DNA from: Devosia sp.
Lineage (GTDB): Bacteria > Pseudomonadota > Alphaproteobacteria > Rhizobiales > Devosiaceae
Assembly: GCA_016713105.1 (NCBI GenBank)
Contig: JADJPS010000017.1
Coordinates: 744,001-808,000, forward strand
Direction of reading: 5' to 3'
Length of the DNA: 64,000 nt
Shown piece after piece: positions 8,295-17,010 of the stretch. The position numbers and the translations under genes are program-made. Under the pieces are notes generated by a model. The model ran no database searches. It was not told the origin of the DNA and saw only the letters and a list, made by a program, of their open reading frames with translations. Positions within the stretch are counted from its first letter, which is position 1; every line of letters starts with the position of its first letter.

Positions 8295-8783
8295 GTGGCC
8301 AGCATCCTGCCGCTCGTCCAGTCCCAGCCCAGCCGCACGCTCCGAACGGGGGAGCGGCTGATCAGCGAGGGCGATTTCTCGGGCGAAATCTACGTGCTCG
8401 AGCACGGCCGGCTGCTGGTCGAGCGCAACGGAATCACCATCGCCGGGATCGCCGAGCCCGGCGCGCTGATCGGCGAGATGTCGGTACTGCTCGGCACCGA
8501 CCATACCGCCGATGTCACCGCCGAGGCCGAGACCACGGTGCGGGTGATCGAGGATGCGATCGGCTTTCTCGAGCGCACGCCGCTGGTGGCGCTGCACGTC
8601 GCGACGCTCGCCTGTGCCCGGCTCGACGCCACCTCGGCCCTGCTCGTCGAGCTGCGCAAGCAGGCGGCAGGGCGGCACGAGGAGCAGGGTGTCTTCGGGC
8701 GCCTCCTGCAGGCCCTCACCAACCCGCCGCCGCCGCCGCCGCCGCGGCGCGGGCCGCGCGTCACCCGATTGCTGCACGAATAG
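8295..8783 (+). CDS. Single-domain cyclic nucleotide-binding-like protein (paralog 1)
   Basis: About 162 aa from GTG 8295, preceded by gggag at a 10-base spacing; ATG 8262 would add 11 residues. Residues 18-125 form a cNMP-binding beta roll: GERLISEGDFSGEIYVLEHG, then the phosphate-binding cassette GEMSVLLGTDHTADV. The cassette arginine that normally contacts the cyclic phosphate is His here, so true cAMP/cGMP binding is doubtful. No DNA-binding or enzymatic output domain follows. The C-terminus is NPPPPPPPRRGPR, encoded by a CCG microsatellite. Two paralogs lie at 10,949 and 11,414. Confidence 0.8.
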   Translation: MASILPLVQSQPSRTLRTGERLISEGDFSGEIYVLEHGRLLVERNGITIAGIAEPGALIGEMSVLLGTDHTADVTAEAETTVRVIEDAIGFLERTPLVALHVATLACARLDATSALLVELRKQAAGRHEEQGVFGRLLQALTNPPPPPPPRRGPRVTRLLHE

Positions 8784-8785
8784 GT

Positions 8786-9661
8786 TCAGCCCGCCGCGGC
8801 GAGCCCGGCCCACACGTCGTCGTGCGGGGCATAGCCGATCCAGCGCCGGGCCTCTTCGAGGTCCCAGGCCATGCCCGTGTTGGCCGAGACGCCGTTGACG
8901 GCGATGGCCGGGCCGGGCCAGGTGCCGGTCTCCGCCGTCAGCGCCGCCGCGAGCAGCCTCCGGAAGTCGCCGTCGGAGAGCCACATGTTGCGGAACCAGG
9001 TGAGATCGCGCCGCCGATCGGCCTCGGGCTGGCTGTCCCAGGCCTCGCGCGGTCCGCCGCCCGAGCCGAGCAGGGTCGCCGGCCGGTTCTCGCCGCGCTG
9101 GCAGTAGCCGATGCGCAGCGACGCCCCGGTCAGCCGGCCTTCGGACGCCGCCGCCATCGCCCCCACGACGCGCTCGCCGAGCAGCTTGGAGGCCCCGTAG
9201 GCGGCGCCGCGGCTATGGGCGCCGTTGCCGATGAAGAAGCGCGTCCCGGCCCGGGGCTCGGTCGCCATCCTGAGCTTGCCGTCGTCGGGGATCGGCACAT
9301 CCTTGTAGCCGCCCATGGCATGGTTGGAGGAGGCAAAGACGAACCGGCAGGGCCGCGACCGCCCGGCATGGGCGAGCAGGTTGGCGGTCATGTCGATGGC
9401 GGCGGTGGCGGAGGCCCAGCTCGAAGCGGGCGCCGGATCGACCGCGGCAAAGTGCACCACCGCGTCGGCGGCCTCGACCAGGTCGATCCAGCGCCGGTCG
9501 TGCGGGTCGCGCAGGTCGGCGACGATCGAGGCGAGACGGCTGCCGGCGGGTCGCGGCCTGATGTCGATGCCGGTGGCGCCGGTGCACCAGGGCGCCGTCT
9601 CGAGCAGCGGCCACAGCTTGCCCCCGAGCGTTCCGGCCGCTCCCGTGACCACGATCTGCAT
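8786..9661 (-). CDS. NAD-dependent epimerase/dehydratase (uronate dehydrogenase-like SDR)
   Basis: 291 aa from the ATG at 9661. The Rossmann nucleotide motif VTGAAGTLGG is at residues 4-13, the acidic IDIRP ending strand 2 suits NAD, and the active-site YGASKLLGE (Tyr-x3-Lys) is near residue 145. SSNHAMGGY near 103 is a close match to the SSNH segment of bacterial uronate dehydrogenases, which oxidise galacturonate or glucuronate to the lactone. That substrate is inferred from the motif. It converges with the upstream cNMP-like gene (3-base gap). Confidence 0.8.
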   Translation of the reverse strand: MQIVVTGAAGTLGGKLWPLLETAPWCTGATGIDIRPRPAGSRLASIVADLRDPHDRRWIDLVEAADAVVHFAAVDPAPASSWASATAAIDMTANLLAHAGRSRPCRFVFASSNHAMGGYKDVPIPDDGKLRMATEPRAGTRFFIGNGAHSRGAAYGASKLLGERVVGAMAAASEGRLTGASLRIGYCQRGENRPATLLGSGGGPREAWDSQPEADRRRDLTWFRNMWLSDGDFRRLLAAALTAETGTWPGPAIAVNGVSANTGMAWDLEEARRWIGYAPHDDVWAGLAAAG

Positions 9662-9690
9662 GTTACCCGTCCTCCTCGATACCGGTCTGC

Positions 9691-9798
9691 CTATAGAGCG
9701 CTTCCAGGAAAAGTGGCAACGGTTTTCCGGTTCGGAAGCGCGACAGATCAAAGGCTTGGGCGATTTCAGCTTTTCAACGAAACTATGAAATGCTCTAG
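9691..9798. repeat. RIME-like rhizobial intergenic mosaic element
   Basis: Starts tatagagcgcttcc and ends aatgctctag. Inside, gcgcttcc (9698-9705) pairs with ggaagcgc (9734-9741), with nested ggaaaa / ttttcc. This palindromic mosaic is widespread between genes in rhizobia and relatives. Here it fills the gap between two minus-strand genes. Confidence 0.6.
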
Positions 9799-9844
9799 CA
9801 TCGGCGAGTTGCAGAACTGAACCCCACCCGCGCCGGACACGGGA

Positions 9845-10816
9845 TCACCGCGCCATCGCTGTGCAGAGGCGGGCCAGCGCATCGACCTGCTGCTGCTCAT
9901 CGGCGGTGCGCACCGGGGCGTCGATCGTCGCCCAGAGGCTGTTCCGGTCGACCTGCTCCAGCGCACAGGCGCAATAGCGCTCGCAACGGCCGGCATCGCT
10001 ATCCGTCGCCGCGCAGCTGCGGGTGCAACTGGCGACGAACGCCTCGGCTGCCGTCGGCACCGGCGGTGCCAGGGCCGGCGATTGCAGCTGCATCAGGCCG
10101 TAGAGGGCAGCAATGAGCAGCGGCTGGTGCACGAGGTAGACGGGCAGGCTCCACCGACCGATGAAGGCAAGGCCCCTGGCGAGCGGCTGCATGGTCCGGA
10201 ACCCGGCGAGGCGCGCCTCGAGTGCGGTGCCCCGCACCAGCCGCAGCAGTCCGGCCCCGATCAGCACCACGCCGAACCAGGGAAAGATCGGCACCACATC
10301 GCTGGTCGGCGGCGATACCGGCCAGAACCCGATCCAGCCCAGCTCCCGGCTCGAGAACACCGGATCGGAGATGGCGAACGAGAGTGCCAGCACGCCGACC
10401 CCGGCTGCAAGGATCACCGGCGCCGGCAGACGCAGCAACGGCAGGGCCCCGAGCGAGAACAGCGCAATGGCGTGCAGCACGCCGAAGAACACGAAATACT
10501 CGGGGAACATCCAGAAGGTGCCGGCGGTCACCAGCAGCGCCGCGGCCACCAGGATGGCGAAGCGCCGCCAGAACGGCCGCCAACGGATCGATTCGCCGTG
10601 AGCCAGCATCAGGCTCGCCCCGACCAGCAGCAGGAAGCTCGTCAGGATCGCTTTCTGGAACAGCACCCAGCCGGGCGCGACGGTCACATCGACGGAGCTG
10701 TAGCCGAAATAGTAGAGGTCCCAGGCGACATGGAAGACAACCATCGCAAGGATCGCCAGCCCGCGCGCCAGGTCGAGCAACTGGTAGCGCGCGACTCGCG
10801 CCGGGTTCTCGATCAC
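9845..10816 (-). CDS. DUF1624 (heparan-alpha-glucosaminide acetyltransferase-like) membrane protein
   Basis: 323 aa. The start RYQLLDLARGLAILAMVVFH is the hallmark of DUF1624/acyltransferase-3-like membrane proteins: Asp-x-x-Arg-Gly then the first helix. About seven to eight hydrophobic helices follow to residue ~250, including LVGASLMLAHG and PVYLVHQPLLIAALYGLM. The last ~65 residues form a soluble Cys-rich tail (CTRSC, CERYCAC), perhaps disulphide-bonded outside the membrane. It probably acetylates a surface sugar or lipid, but the substrate is unknown. Its start faces the second cNMP-like gene across 130 bases. Confidence 0.8.
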   Translation of the reverse strand: MIENPARVARYQLLDLARGLAILAMVVFHVAWDLYYFGYSSVDVTVAPGWVLFQKAILTSFLLLVGASLMLAHGESIRWRPFWRRFAILVAAALLVTAGTFWMFPEYFVFFGVLHAIALFSLGALPLLRLPAPVILAAGVGVLALSFAISDPVFSSRELGWIGFWPVSPPTSDVVPIFPWFGVVLIGAGLLRLVRGTALEARLAGFRTMQPLARGLAFIGRWSLPVYLVHQPLLIAALYGLMQLQSPALAPPVPTAAEAFVASCTRSCAATDSDAGRCERYCACALEQVDRNSLWATIDAPVRTADEQQQVDALARLCTAMAR

Positions 10817-10948
10817 GCCGCACCCCTCCGTCGGGCCGCGCCGACCATAGCGACGCGCCGCCGCCGCTCAAGCACGGCCACGGTCCGTCCCCCGCTTTCT
10901 GCTTTCGGCGGCGGTGCTTACCAAGCGCCCAAACCTCGGCTAGCATTG

Positions 10949-11401
10949 ATGGAACCGGAACCGGACCGCCCATTCATGCAGCATATCCTCGAAGCCGCAA
11001 AGTCTCTGCCACTGTTCAAGCTGGGACCGCGCGCCGTGGTGTTCGCCGAAGGGAGCAGCACCGGCCGGCTCTACATCCTCAAGTCCGGCGATCTCGAGGT
11101 GGTGCGCCAGGGCAGTTCGGTGGCGGGTATCGCCGAGCCCGGTTCGGTGGTGGGCGACATGGCGGTGCTGCTCGGGCAGCCGCACTCGGCGACCGTCAGG
11201 ACCCGGAACGGCGCCGAACTGCATGTTGCGGAGGATGCCGATCGCTTCCTCGACGAGCACCCGGCGGTGGCGCGGCATCTGGCGCGCGAACTCGCCGTCC
11301 GGCTGCACAAGACCACCGCGCTGCTGGTCGACCTGCGGCAGCGAGCCAAGGCGCGCGAGGACCAGGACATGTTCGACAGGATTTTCGATCTTCTCAAGTA
11401 G
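10949..11401 (+). CDS. Single-domain cyclic nucleotide-binding-like protein (paralog 2)
   Basis: 150 aa from ATG 10949 (ATG 10976 is a possible later start). The beta roll runs VVFAEGSSTGRLYILKSGDL ... GDMAVLLGQPHSATV. The cassette has GD for the usual GE and His for the ligand-binding Arg. The C-terminal helix (ARELAVRLHKTTALLVDLRQ) is shared with the other two paralogs and could mediate dimerisation. It is 12 bases upstream of paralog 3 and probably co-transcribed with it and the SelT/W/H-like gene. Confidence 0.8.
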   Translation: MEPEPDRPFMQHILEAAKSLPLFKLGPRAVVFAEGSSTGRLYILKSGDLEVVRQGSSVAGIAEPGSVVGDMAVLLGQPHSATVRTRNGAELHVAEDADRFLDEHPAVARHLARELAVRLHKTTALLVDLRQRAKAREDQDMFDRIFDLLK

Positions 11402-11413
11402 CGGAGGCGACGA

Positions 11414-11848
11414 GTGACCGACAACCAGGGCTGGCTGAAGTTCGACTTCTACCCTGCCGGCGCGGAGCTGATCCGGCAGGGCGGCCGCACCGGGACACTG
11501 ATCGTGCTGAAGGAAGGGGAGGTGGAGGTGCTGCGTGATGGCAGGTTCGTCTCCTCGATCCGCCAGCCCGGCGCGATCTTCGGGGAAATGAGCGTGCTGC
11601 TCGACCGTCCGCACAGCGCCACCGTGCGTGCGGTGACCGACGTGCAGCTCTATGTCATCGCCGACGCACTCACCGTGCTCGAGGCGCATCCGGCCTGGCT
11701 GCTGCAGATCGCGCGCCTGCTGGCGCAGCGCGTCAACGCCACCACGGCGCAACTGGTCACGCTCAAGCAGGAGCAGCAGGACGCCGGGGAGGATGTTCTG
11801 GTGCTGCCAAGCACGGTGTTCTCCAGCTGGTCTGATCCGCAGATATGA
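11414..11848 (+). CDS. Single-domain cyclic nucleotide-binding-like protein (paralog 3)
   Basis: 144 aa from GTG 11414, with gcggaggcga as ribosome-binding site. AELIRQGGRTGTLIVLKEGE leads to the cassette GEMSVLLDRPHSATV, again with His in place of the phosphate-contacting Arg. It ends in the same Leu/Thr-rich helix as its paralogs. The stop overlaps the next start (ATGA), so it is coupled to the SelT/W/H-family gene. A redox or stress-sensing partnership is possible but only inferred. Confidence 0.8.
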   Translation: MTDNQGWLKFDFYPAGAELIRQGGRTGTLIVLKEGEVEVLRDGRFVSSIRQPGAIFGEMSVLLDRPHSATVRAVTDVQLYVIADALTVLEAHPAWLLQIARLLAQRVNATTAQLVTLKQEQQDAGEDVLVLPSTVFSSWSDPQI

Positions 11849-12156
11849 GCGACCGGCCGCACCTCGCGATCACATACTGCACGCAGTGCAACTGGCTGCT
11901 CCGGGCGGCCTGGATGGCACAGGAGGTGCTCTCGACCTTCAGCCTCGAGCTTGGCGAGGTGAGCCTCCGTCCGGGAACCGGCGGCATTTTCGAGATCCAC
12001 CTGGACGGGGTGCTGGTCTGGGAACGCAAGCGCGATGGCGGCTTTCCCGATGCGCGCCAGCTCAAGCAACTGGTGCGCGACCGCATCGACCCCGGCCGCG
12101 ACCTCGGTCATGTCGACCGGCCGCACGGTCCGGCGGCGCGCCATGGGCCGGCATAG
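11845..12156 (+). CDS. SelT/SelW/SelH (Rdx) family thioredoxin-like protein
   Basis: 103 aa. ITYCTQCNWLLRAAWMAQEV at residues 9-28 carries the CxxC redox site of the SelW/Rdx family, with Cys where animal homologs have selenocysteine. The conserved GGIFEIHLDGVLVWERKRDG and the later PDARQLKQLVRD fit the family fold. It is a cytosolic redox protein whose partner is unknown. It overlaps the preceding cNMP-like gene by four bases. Confidence 0.9.
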   Translation: MSDRPHLAITYCTQCNWLLRAAWMAQEVLSTFSLELGEVSLRPGTGGIFEIHLDGVLVWERKRDGGFPDARQLKQLVRDRIDPGRDLGHVDRPHGPAARHGPA

Positions 12157-12272
12157 CGTCAAGCGCCCCACCGCCCAGAATCCGGTTGAGGGAGCCGGGA
12201 GAACCCGCATATTGTCCGCCGCAATGCCGGGCCCTTGAGTTCGTCCGGCGCCATTCAGGAGATTGCCGCCTC

Positions 12273-13070
12273 ATGAAATCGCTTCTGACCGCACTCGCCG
12301 CGCCGCTGCTGGCGCTCGGCCTCGTCCTGCCCGCCGCCGCCCAGGGACTGCCTGATCTGGGCGGCCGCACCATCAGGGCCGTCACCGAGAACGCCTATTA
12401 CCCGCTCAATTTCGCCGATCCCAAGACCGGCGAGGGCATCGGCCTCGAGTACGACCTGATCAACGAGATCGCCGCCCGCCTCAATGCCAAGGTGGAGTGG
12501 AACCTGTCGGCCTGGGACGTGATGATCGAGGCGGTTCGGACCGGCCAGTTCGACGTCGGCGCCGACGGCATCACCATCAATACCGAGCGCGAGGAGCAGA
12601 TCGACTTCACGGCGCCGTTCATCACCGTCGAGCAATACTTCCTCGTGCGCGCCGACGAGGCCCGGGTGACCGGCGTCCAGAGCTTCAAGGACGATGCCGG
12701 CCTGCTGTTCGGGGCGCAGTCGGGCACCTCGGCCTTCTACACCGCCATCTACGATGTGCTCGACGGTGACGAAGCCAATCCCAGGGTCAAGCTGTTCGAC
12801 ACCTTCGGCGCCTCCGTGCAGGCCCTGAAATCCGGCGACGTGGACGCAGTGATCGCCGACCAGGCGGCCTCGGCCGGCTATATCGGCGCCGATCCGGGGG
12901 CCTTCAAGCAGGTCGGCGAGCCGATCAAGTCCGAGCCGCTCGGTCTCATCCTTACGCCGGGCTCCGACCTGGTCGCGCCGTTCAACGCCGCGCTCGATGC
13001 CATGCGGGCGGACGGTTCGCTCGATGCGCTGATCAAGAAGTGGTTCTTCGACTACGGCCAGAACGGCTGA
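12273..13070 (+). CDS. Polar amino acid ABC transporter, periplasmic binding protein
   Basis: 265 aa. It has an N-terminal Sec signal peptide (MKSLLTALAAPLLALGLVLP, cleaved near AAAQG) and then a family 3 solute-binding fold: TENAYYPLNFADPKTGEGIG, GQFDVGADGITINTERE and an end helix LIKKWFFDYG. It delivers an amino acid or related solute to the permease encoded 45 bases downstream. No ATPase gene follows, so that subunit is encoded elsewhere or shared. Ligand unknown. Confidence 0.9.
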   Translation: MKSLLTALAAPLLALGLVLPAAAQGLPDLGGRTIRAVTENAYYPLNFADPKTGEGIGLEYDLINEIAARLNAKVEWNLSAWDVMIEAVRTGQFDVGADGITINTEREEQIDFTAPFITVEQYFLVRADEARVTGVQSFKDDAGLLFGAQSGTSAFYTAIYDVLDGDEANPRVKLFDTFGASVQALKSGDVDAVIADQAASAGYIGADPGAFKQVGEPIKSEPLGLILTPGSDLVAPFNAALDAMRADGSLDALIKKWFFDYGQNG

Positions 13071-13114
13071 GCCCGGAACAGGGCAGGCGCGGCATCGTCG
13101 CGCCTGCTCGCCGC

Positions 13115-13927
13115 ATGGCCCGCTCTTCCCGTCCGTCGCTGGTGTCGCGGTTTCCGTGGTGGCTGCTCGCCATCGCGCTGCTTGGCCTCACCACCCTGTG
13201 GGCAATCGTTGCGGATGCCGGCTATGCCGAGATCTTCGCCACGCTGACCAGAGGCATGGTGACCACGCTGTGGGTGACCCTGGTCGCCTTCGCGGCGGCG
13301 GCGCTGCTCGGTCTCGTCATCGCCCTCGCCCGCACCTCCGGGCGCGTCTGGCTCGAGCAGCTCGCGACCTTCTACATCGAGATCATCCGCGGCATCCCGA
13401 TCCTCGTCGCGCTGTTCTACGTCGCCTTCGTGGGGGCGCCGGAAATGGTGAAAGCCGCCAACTGGTTGCTCACGCCGTTTATCGGAGCCGGCCTCACCGT
13501 ACCGGTAACGGTGCGCGACTTCGATTTCACGTTGCGCGCCATCGTGGCGCTCACCGTGTGCTACTCCGCCTTCATCGCCGAAATCTTCAGGGCCGGCATC
13601 GAGGCGGTGGACCGCGGCCAGATCGAAGCGGCGCGGGCTCTCGGGCTCAGCCGCTGGAACACCTTCCGGCACATTGTCTGGCCGCAGGCACTGCGCACCA
13701 TCCTGCCGCCGCTGGGCAACGACTTCGTCTCGATGATCAAGGATTCCGCGCTGGTCTCGGCGCTGGGCGTGCAGGACATCACGCAGCTGGGCAAGGTCTA
13801 CTCGTCGGGGAGCTTCAAGTTCTTCGAAACCTACAATGTCGTCGCCTTCCTCTACCTCAGCATGACGATCTCGCTGTCGCTGCTGGTCCGGCTGCTGGAG
13901 CGGCGGCTCAAACTATCCGATCGTTGA
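13115..13927 (+). CDS. Polar amino acid ABC transporter permease (HisM/GlnP type)
   Basis: 270 aa. Five to six membrane helices, with the conserved EIIRGIPILVALFYV segment of the amino acid permease family. The cytoplasmic EAA loop follows: EAARALGLSRWNTFRHIVWP, which docks the ATPase. The insert between helices (PFIGAGLTVPVTVRDFDF) is typical of the alphaproteobacterial subgroup. It pairs with the binding protein at 12,273 to move polar amino acids into the cytoplasm. Start chosen at ATG 13115; the longer frame has no ribosome-binding site. Confidence 0.9.
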   Translation: MARSSRPSLVSRFPWWLLAIALLGLTTLWAIVADAGYAEIFATLTRGMVTTLWVTLVAFAAAALLGLVIALARTSGRVWLEQLATFYIEIIRGIPILVALFYVAFVGAPEMVKAANWLLTPFIGAGLTVPVTVRDFDFTLRAIVALTVCYSAFIAEIFRAGIEAVDRGQIEAARALGLSRWNTFRHIVWPQALRTILPPLGNDFVSMIKDSALVSALGVQDITQLGKVYSSGSFKFFETYNVVAFLYLSMTISLSLLVRLLERRLKLSDR

Positions 13928-13986
13928 CGCTTGCGTGAGGGGACAGGCGGTCCCCACATCACGCCCGTCGTCAAACCCAACCCCGG

Positions 13987-14512
13987 ATGCCCGCCATGCT
14001 AAAGCGCTTCGCCTCCATTGGCCTCGCCCTCGTCCTTGCCGGGGGGCTTGCAGCCTGTGGCAACAACAATGCCACCAATGTGGGCAGCGTCGGAGTGGAC
14101 TGGACCGGCAACGACATCGCCGTCGAGGCGGTGCCCGACCCGGAGGTGGCGGGGGTCGTCTGCCATGTCGCCTACTTCAACCGCAGCCTGATCGACCGGC
14201 TGCAGCAGGGCAACTGGTTCGAGGATCCGTCCTATTCCGCCGTCGACTGCAGCGCGCAGGGGGCGATCACCATCGGCGACATCAGCCTCGCCAAGGGCGG
14301 CGAGGAGATCTTCAAGCAGTCGCGCTCGCTGATCTGGAAGAGCCTCAGGGTGAGCCGCATCTACGATGCGGAGAACAACGCACTGGTCTATCTCGCCCAT
14401 GCCCGCGAACTGCAGCTCGGCTCGGGCAAGATGAGCCTGTCGGTGGTGCCGCTCCAACGGCGCCGAGGTCACCTGGAGCAAGGGCGCGCCGGCCCGCGCA
14501 GGCGGGGTATAG
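13987..14512 (+). CDS. creA: CreA family lipoprotein, frameshifted near its end
   Basis: A CreA-type periplasmic protein of unknown function. Signal LALVLAGGLAACGNN has a lipobox with Cys at residue ~21 (from ATG 13987; ATG 13996 is equally good). The family block NALVYLAHARELQLGSGKMS is clear. After SVVPL (about 14,455) the frame runs on into Arg-rich nonsense, while the next frame reads NGAEVTWSKGAP and stops at 14,512, as the family does. One extra C in ctccaac explains it. This is the only such break seen in the first 18 kb. Confidence 0.8.
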
Positions 14513-14619
14513 ATCGGCGCAGTTTGAGGCAATGGCCACGGATCGGCGCAACCGGACCCTAAGGGCGCGCGCGCGACAAGCAGGTCGACTGACCGGCACC
14601 ACCCGTAGGAGGCTTTGCG

Positions 14620-14817
14620 ATGGAAACCTGGCTACCGCTGCTGCAGCAGCACGCGGCCGTGCTGTTTGCCTCGGTGATCCTGATCGTCTCGCTGTTTCTC
14701 ATTGCGCGAGTGGCAAGGGTGCGCCAGCCGCTCGCACTGGCGCTGGCGCTCGCCCCGATGGCCTTCGCGCTGGCGTTCGACCAGGCCATCGTGCCGGCTG
14801 CGGCCAGCCTGATCTGA
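14620..14817 (+). CDS. Small two-helix membrane protein
   Basis: 65 aa with a strong ribosome-binding site (taggagg, 7 bases before the ATG). Two hydrophobic helices: AVLFASVILIVSLFLIARVA, and the Ala/Leu-rich stretch LALALALAPMAFALAF. No family is recognised. It is convergent with the next small membrane gene on the other strand. Confidence 0.6.
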   Translation: METWLPLLQQHAAVLFASVILIVSLFLIARVARVRQPLALALALAPMAFALAFDQAIVPAAASLI

Positions 14818-14832
14818 GCCCGGGTTCGGCGC

Positions 14833-15099
14833 TCAGGCGGTGCCGCGCAGGGCCCGGTTGATGGCGCCGAGCAGCATGATGATGCGCCCCAGCCCCATCA
14901 GCACGATGCCGCCGACGAACGGCCCGAGCGCCCATGACAGGGCCCGCGCCGCGTCGCCGAGCGCGACGAACAGGTTGGCGTTCGGCCCATCGAGCGCCGC
15001 CATGACCGCCTGCACCAGCGGCGGCGCGCTGTAGCCGACCATGGCGACCGTCACGAGCGCGGCGATCAGTCCGATGACGTAAAGTAGCCCTGCAATCAT
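14833..15099 (-). CDS. Small hypothetical membrane protein
   Basis: 88 aa, with aagggggg ending 6 bases before the ATG. Helices at residues 2-25 (LLYVIGLIAALVTVAMVG) and 55-78 (LGPFVGGIVLMGLGRIIMLL) flank a short polar loop. Family not recognised. The intact frame, good ribosome-binding site and hydrophobic pattern support it. Confidence 0.65.
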   Translation of the reverse strand: MIAGLLYVIGLIAALVTVAMVGYSAPPLVQAVMAALDGPNANLFVALGDAARALSWALGPFVGGIVLMGLGRIIMLLGAINRALRGTA

Positions 15100-15216
15100 C
15101 TTGCCCCCCTTGGCAATGGCTAACCAACAGTAAATGGGGGCCCCCGCCCTTCGTCAACCACAGGCTTCAGTCGTCCTTAAGCGCCGCCCGCTAAGTCTGG
15201 GGCGAAAGGACGAAGC

Positions 15217-17010
15217 ATGACGGTGAAAGCCATCTCAATCGACTGGCGCATGCTGCTCGCGTGCTTCGCCCTGGCCGCCACCCTGCTGCTGCTGCGCGCC
15301 AATGCCGACAGCGTTCCGCTGCTCGGCGATACCGATGACGCCATGCGTCTCGTCCAGGTCAGGGACCTGTTGGCCGGACAGGGCTGGTACGATCTGGTCC
15401 AGCACCGGCTCGACACGCCTTTCGGGGTCGAGATGCACTGGTCGCGCCTCGTCGACCTGCCGATCGCCGGGCTGATCCTCGGCTTTGCCCCGTTCATCGG
15501 CACCGCCGCTGCCGAGTCGGTCGCCGCCTACCTCTTTCCGTTCGGGCTGCTCCTCGTCGCGCTAGGGCTCTCGGGGCGTCTCGCGGTGCGGCTGGCCGGC
15601 AGCGAGGCGGCCCTGCCCGGCATGCTGCTCTTCGCCTTCTCGGTGGTGACTTTCGCCGACTTCCCGCCGGGCCGCCTCGATCACCACTCGGTGCAACTGG
15701 TGATCCTCCTGGCGCTGGTCGATCTCACCCTCGGCGCTCAGGTCCGTCCCCGGCTCGGTCTCGCCGCCGGCGGGGTGGCTGCGCTCGGCCTCGCCATCGG
15801 CCTCGAAAGCCTGCCCGCCGTGCTGGCGGCGATCGGGTCCTTCGGCCTCGCCTGGGTGCTGGATCGCGGGCAGGGCCGGGCCCTGCGCTGGTTCGGCACC
15901 GGTCTTGCGACCGGCACTGCGGCGTTGCTGCTGGCAACGGTCTCGCCGCAGCGCTGGCTGGTTCCGGCCTGCGATGCCCTTTCGGTCGTCTACGTCGCGG
16001 CCGGGGTTGCGACAGCTGCGCTCCTCGCTGTCCTGTCCTGGCTGCACGTCGCGGCACCCCTGTGGCGGCTGCTGGCCGGACTGGGAGCCGCGGCTGTCAG
16101 TGCGGCGGGCCTCGCGCTGCTCTATCCGGAGTGCCTCGCCGGACCCTATGCGGACCTCGACCCCTGGCTGGTGACCCACTGGCTCAGCCGGGTCGAAGAG
16201 GCGCAGCCGGCGCTGGCGCTGTTCGCCAATCGGGCTGACTTCGTGATCGCGGCCGGACTGCCCACCCTGCTCGGGCTGGGCTTCGCTCTGTGGATGGCCA
16301 CTGCCGCACCATCCGGAGGCCGGGAACGCTGGGTGACGATGGCGCTGTTCCTGCTGGTCGCTGTGGCGGTGACGCTGATGCAGGCGCGGGCCGCGCGACT
16401 CGGTGCGGCGCTCGCACCAGCAGTCGGCGGAGCCCTTGTCGCCACGGCCAGGGCCGGCTACCTGCGCCACCGTCGACCGGCCGACCTTGCGGTGTTGCTC
16501 GGTGGCTGGGTCGGCTTTGCCGGCATGGTACTGGCGCTCGCGGCCGGTTCCGTCTCAGGCCTTGCCGCACCGTCCGGCGAATCCACCGGCCGTGCATCCG
16601 CCTTCGGCGCCGACGACTGCCTGCGGCCGCAGGCCTACACCGCCCTCGCCGCGTTGCCCCCCGGCCGCCTGATGGCCCCGATCGACCTCGGCGCGCACCT
16701 GCTCGCCTTCACGGCCCACGAGGTCGTGGGCGCTCCCTACCACCGGGCCCAGGGCGGGCTGCGCGACACGCTGCGGTTCTTCGGCAGTTCGGGCAACGAG
16801 GCACGCGAGATCGTCCGGCGGCGCGGCCTCGCCTGGCTCGTGCTCTGCCCCGCGCTCGCCGACGACGGCGTCCCGCCCGATGTCGGCCCAGATGCAGGCC
16901 CGGATGCCCTGGGTCGACGACTAGCGCGCGAGGACCTGCCGGACTGGCTCAGCGAGCAGGCCCTGCCGGGGTCCCCCTTGCGCCTGTTCGCGATCGCGCC
17001 GGATTCATAG
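15217..17010 (+). CDS. Polytopic GT-C/STT3-like membrane glycosyltransferase candidate
   Basis: 597 aa. About 12 membrane helices run to residue ~450, then a soluble C-terminal domain (~140 aa). The first periplasmic loop has GDTDDAMRLVQVRD, an acidic pair like the metal-binding loop of GT-C enzymes. The third has RLDHHSVQ, very like the Asp-His-His segment of STT3/PglB oligosaccharyltransferases. The likely activity is transfer of a sugar from a polyprenyl carrier outside the membrane. Acceptor and donor are unknown, and no glycan operon adjoins it. Alternative: a generic PMT-type mannosyltransferase. Confidence 0.7.
   Translation: MTVKAISIDWRMLLACFALAATLLLLRANADSVPLLGDTDDAMRLVQVRDLLAGQGWYDLVQHRLDTPFGVEMHWSRLVDLPIAGLILGFAPFIGTAAAESVAAYLFPFGLLLVALGLSGRLAVRLAGSEAALPGMLLFAFSVVTFADFPPGRLDHHSVQLVILLALVDLTLGAQVRPRLGLAAGGVAALGLAIGLESLPAVLAAIGSFGLAWVLDRGQGRALRWFGTGLATGTAALLLATVSPQRWLVPACDALSVVYVAAGVATAALLAVLSWLHVAAPLWRLLAGLGAAAVSAAGLALLYPECLAGPYADLDPWLVTHWLSRVEEAQPALALFANRADFVIAAGLPTLLGLGFALWMATAAPSGGRERWVTMALFLLVAVAVTLMQARAARLGAALAPAVGGALVATARAGYLRHRRPADLAVLLGGWVGFAGMVLALAAGSVSGLAAPSGESTGRASAFGADDCLRPQAYTALAALPPGRLMAPIDLGAHLLAFTAHEVVGAPYHRAQGGLRDTLRFFGSSGNEAREIVRRRGLAWLVLCPALADDGVPPDVGPDAGPDALGRRLAREDLPDWLSEQALPGSPLRLFAIAPDS

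Noticed and set aside
16184..16597. Minus-strand frame inside the STT3-like gene
   Set aside because: Arg/Pro-rich shadow with no ribosome-binding site, fully inside a well-supported gene.
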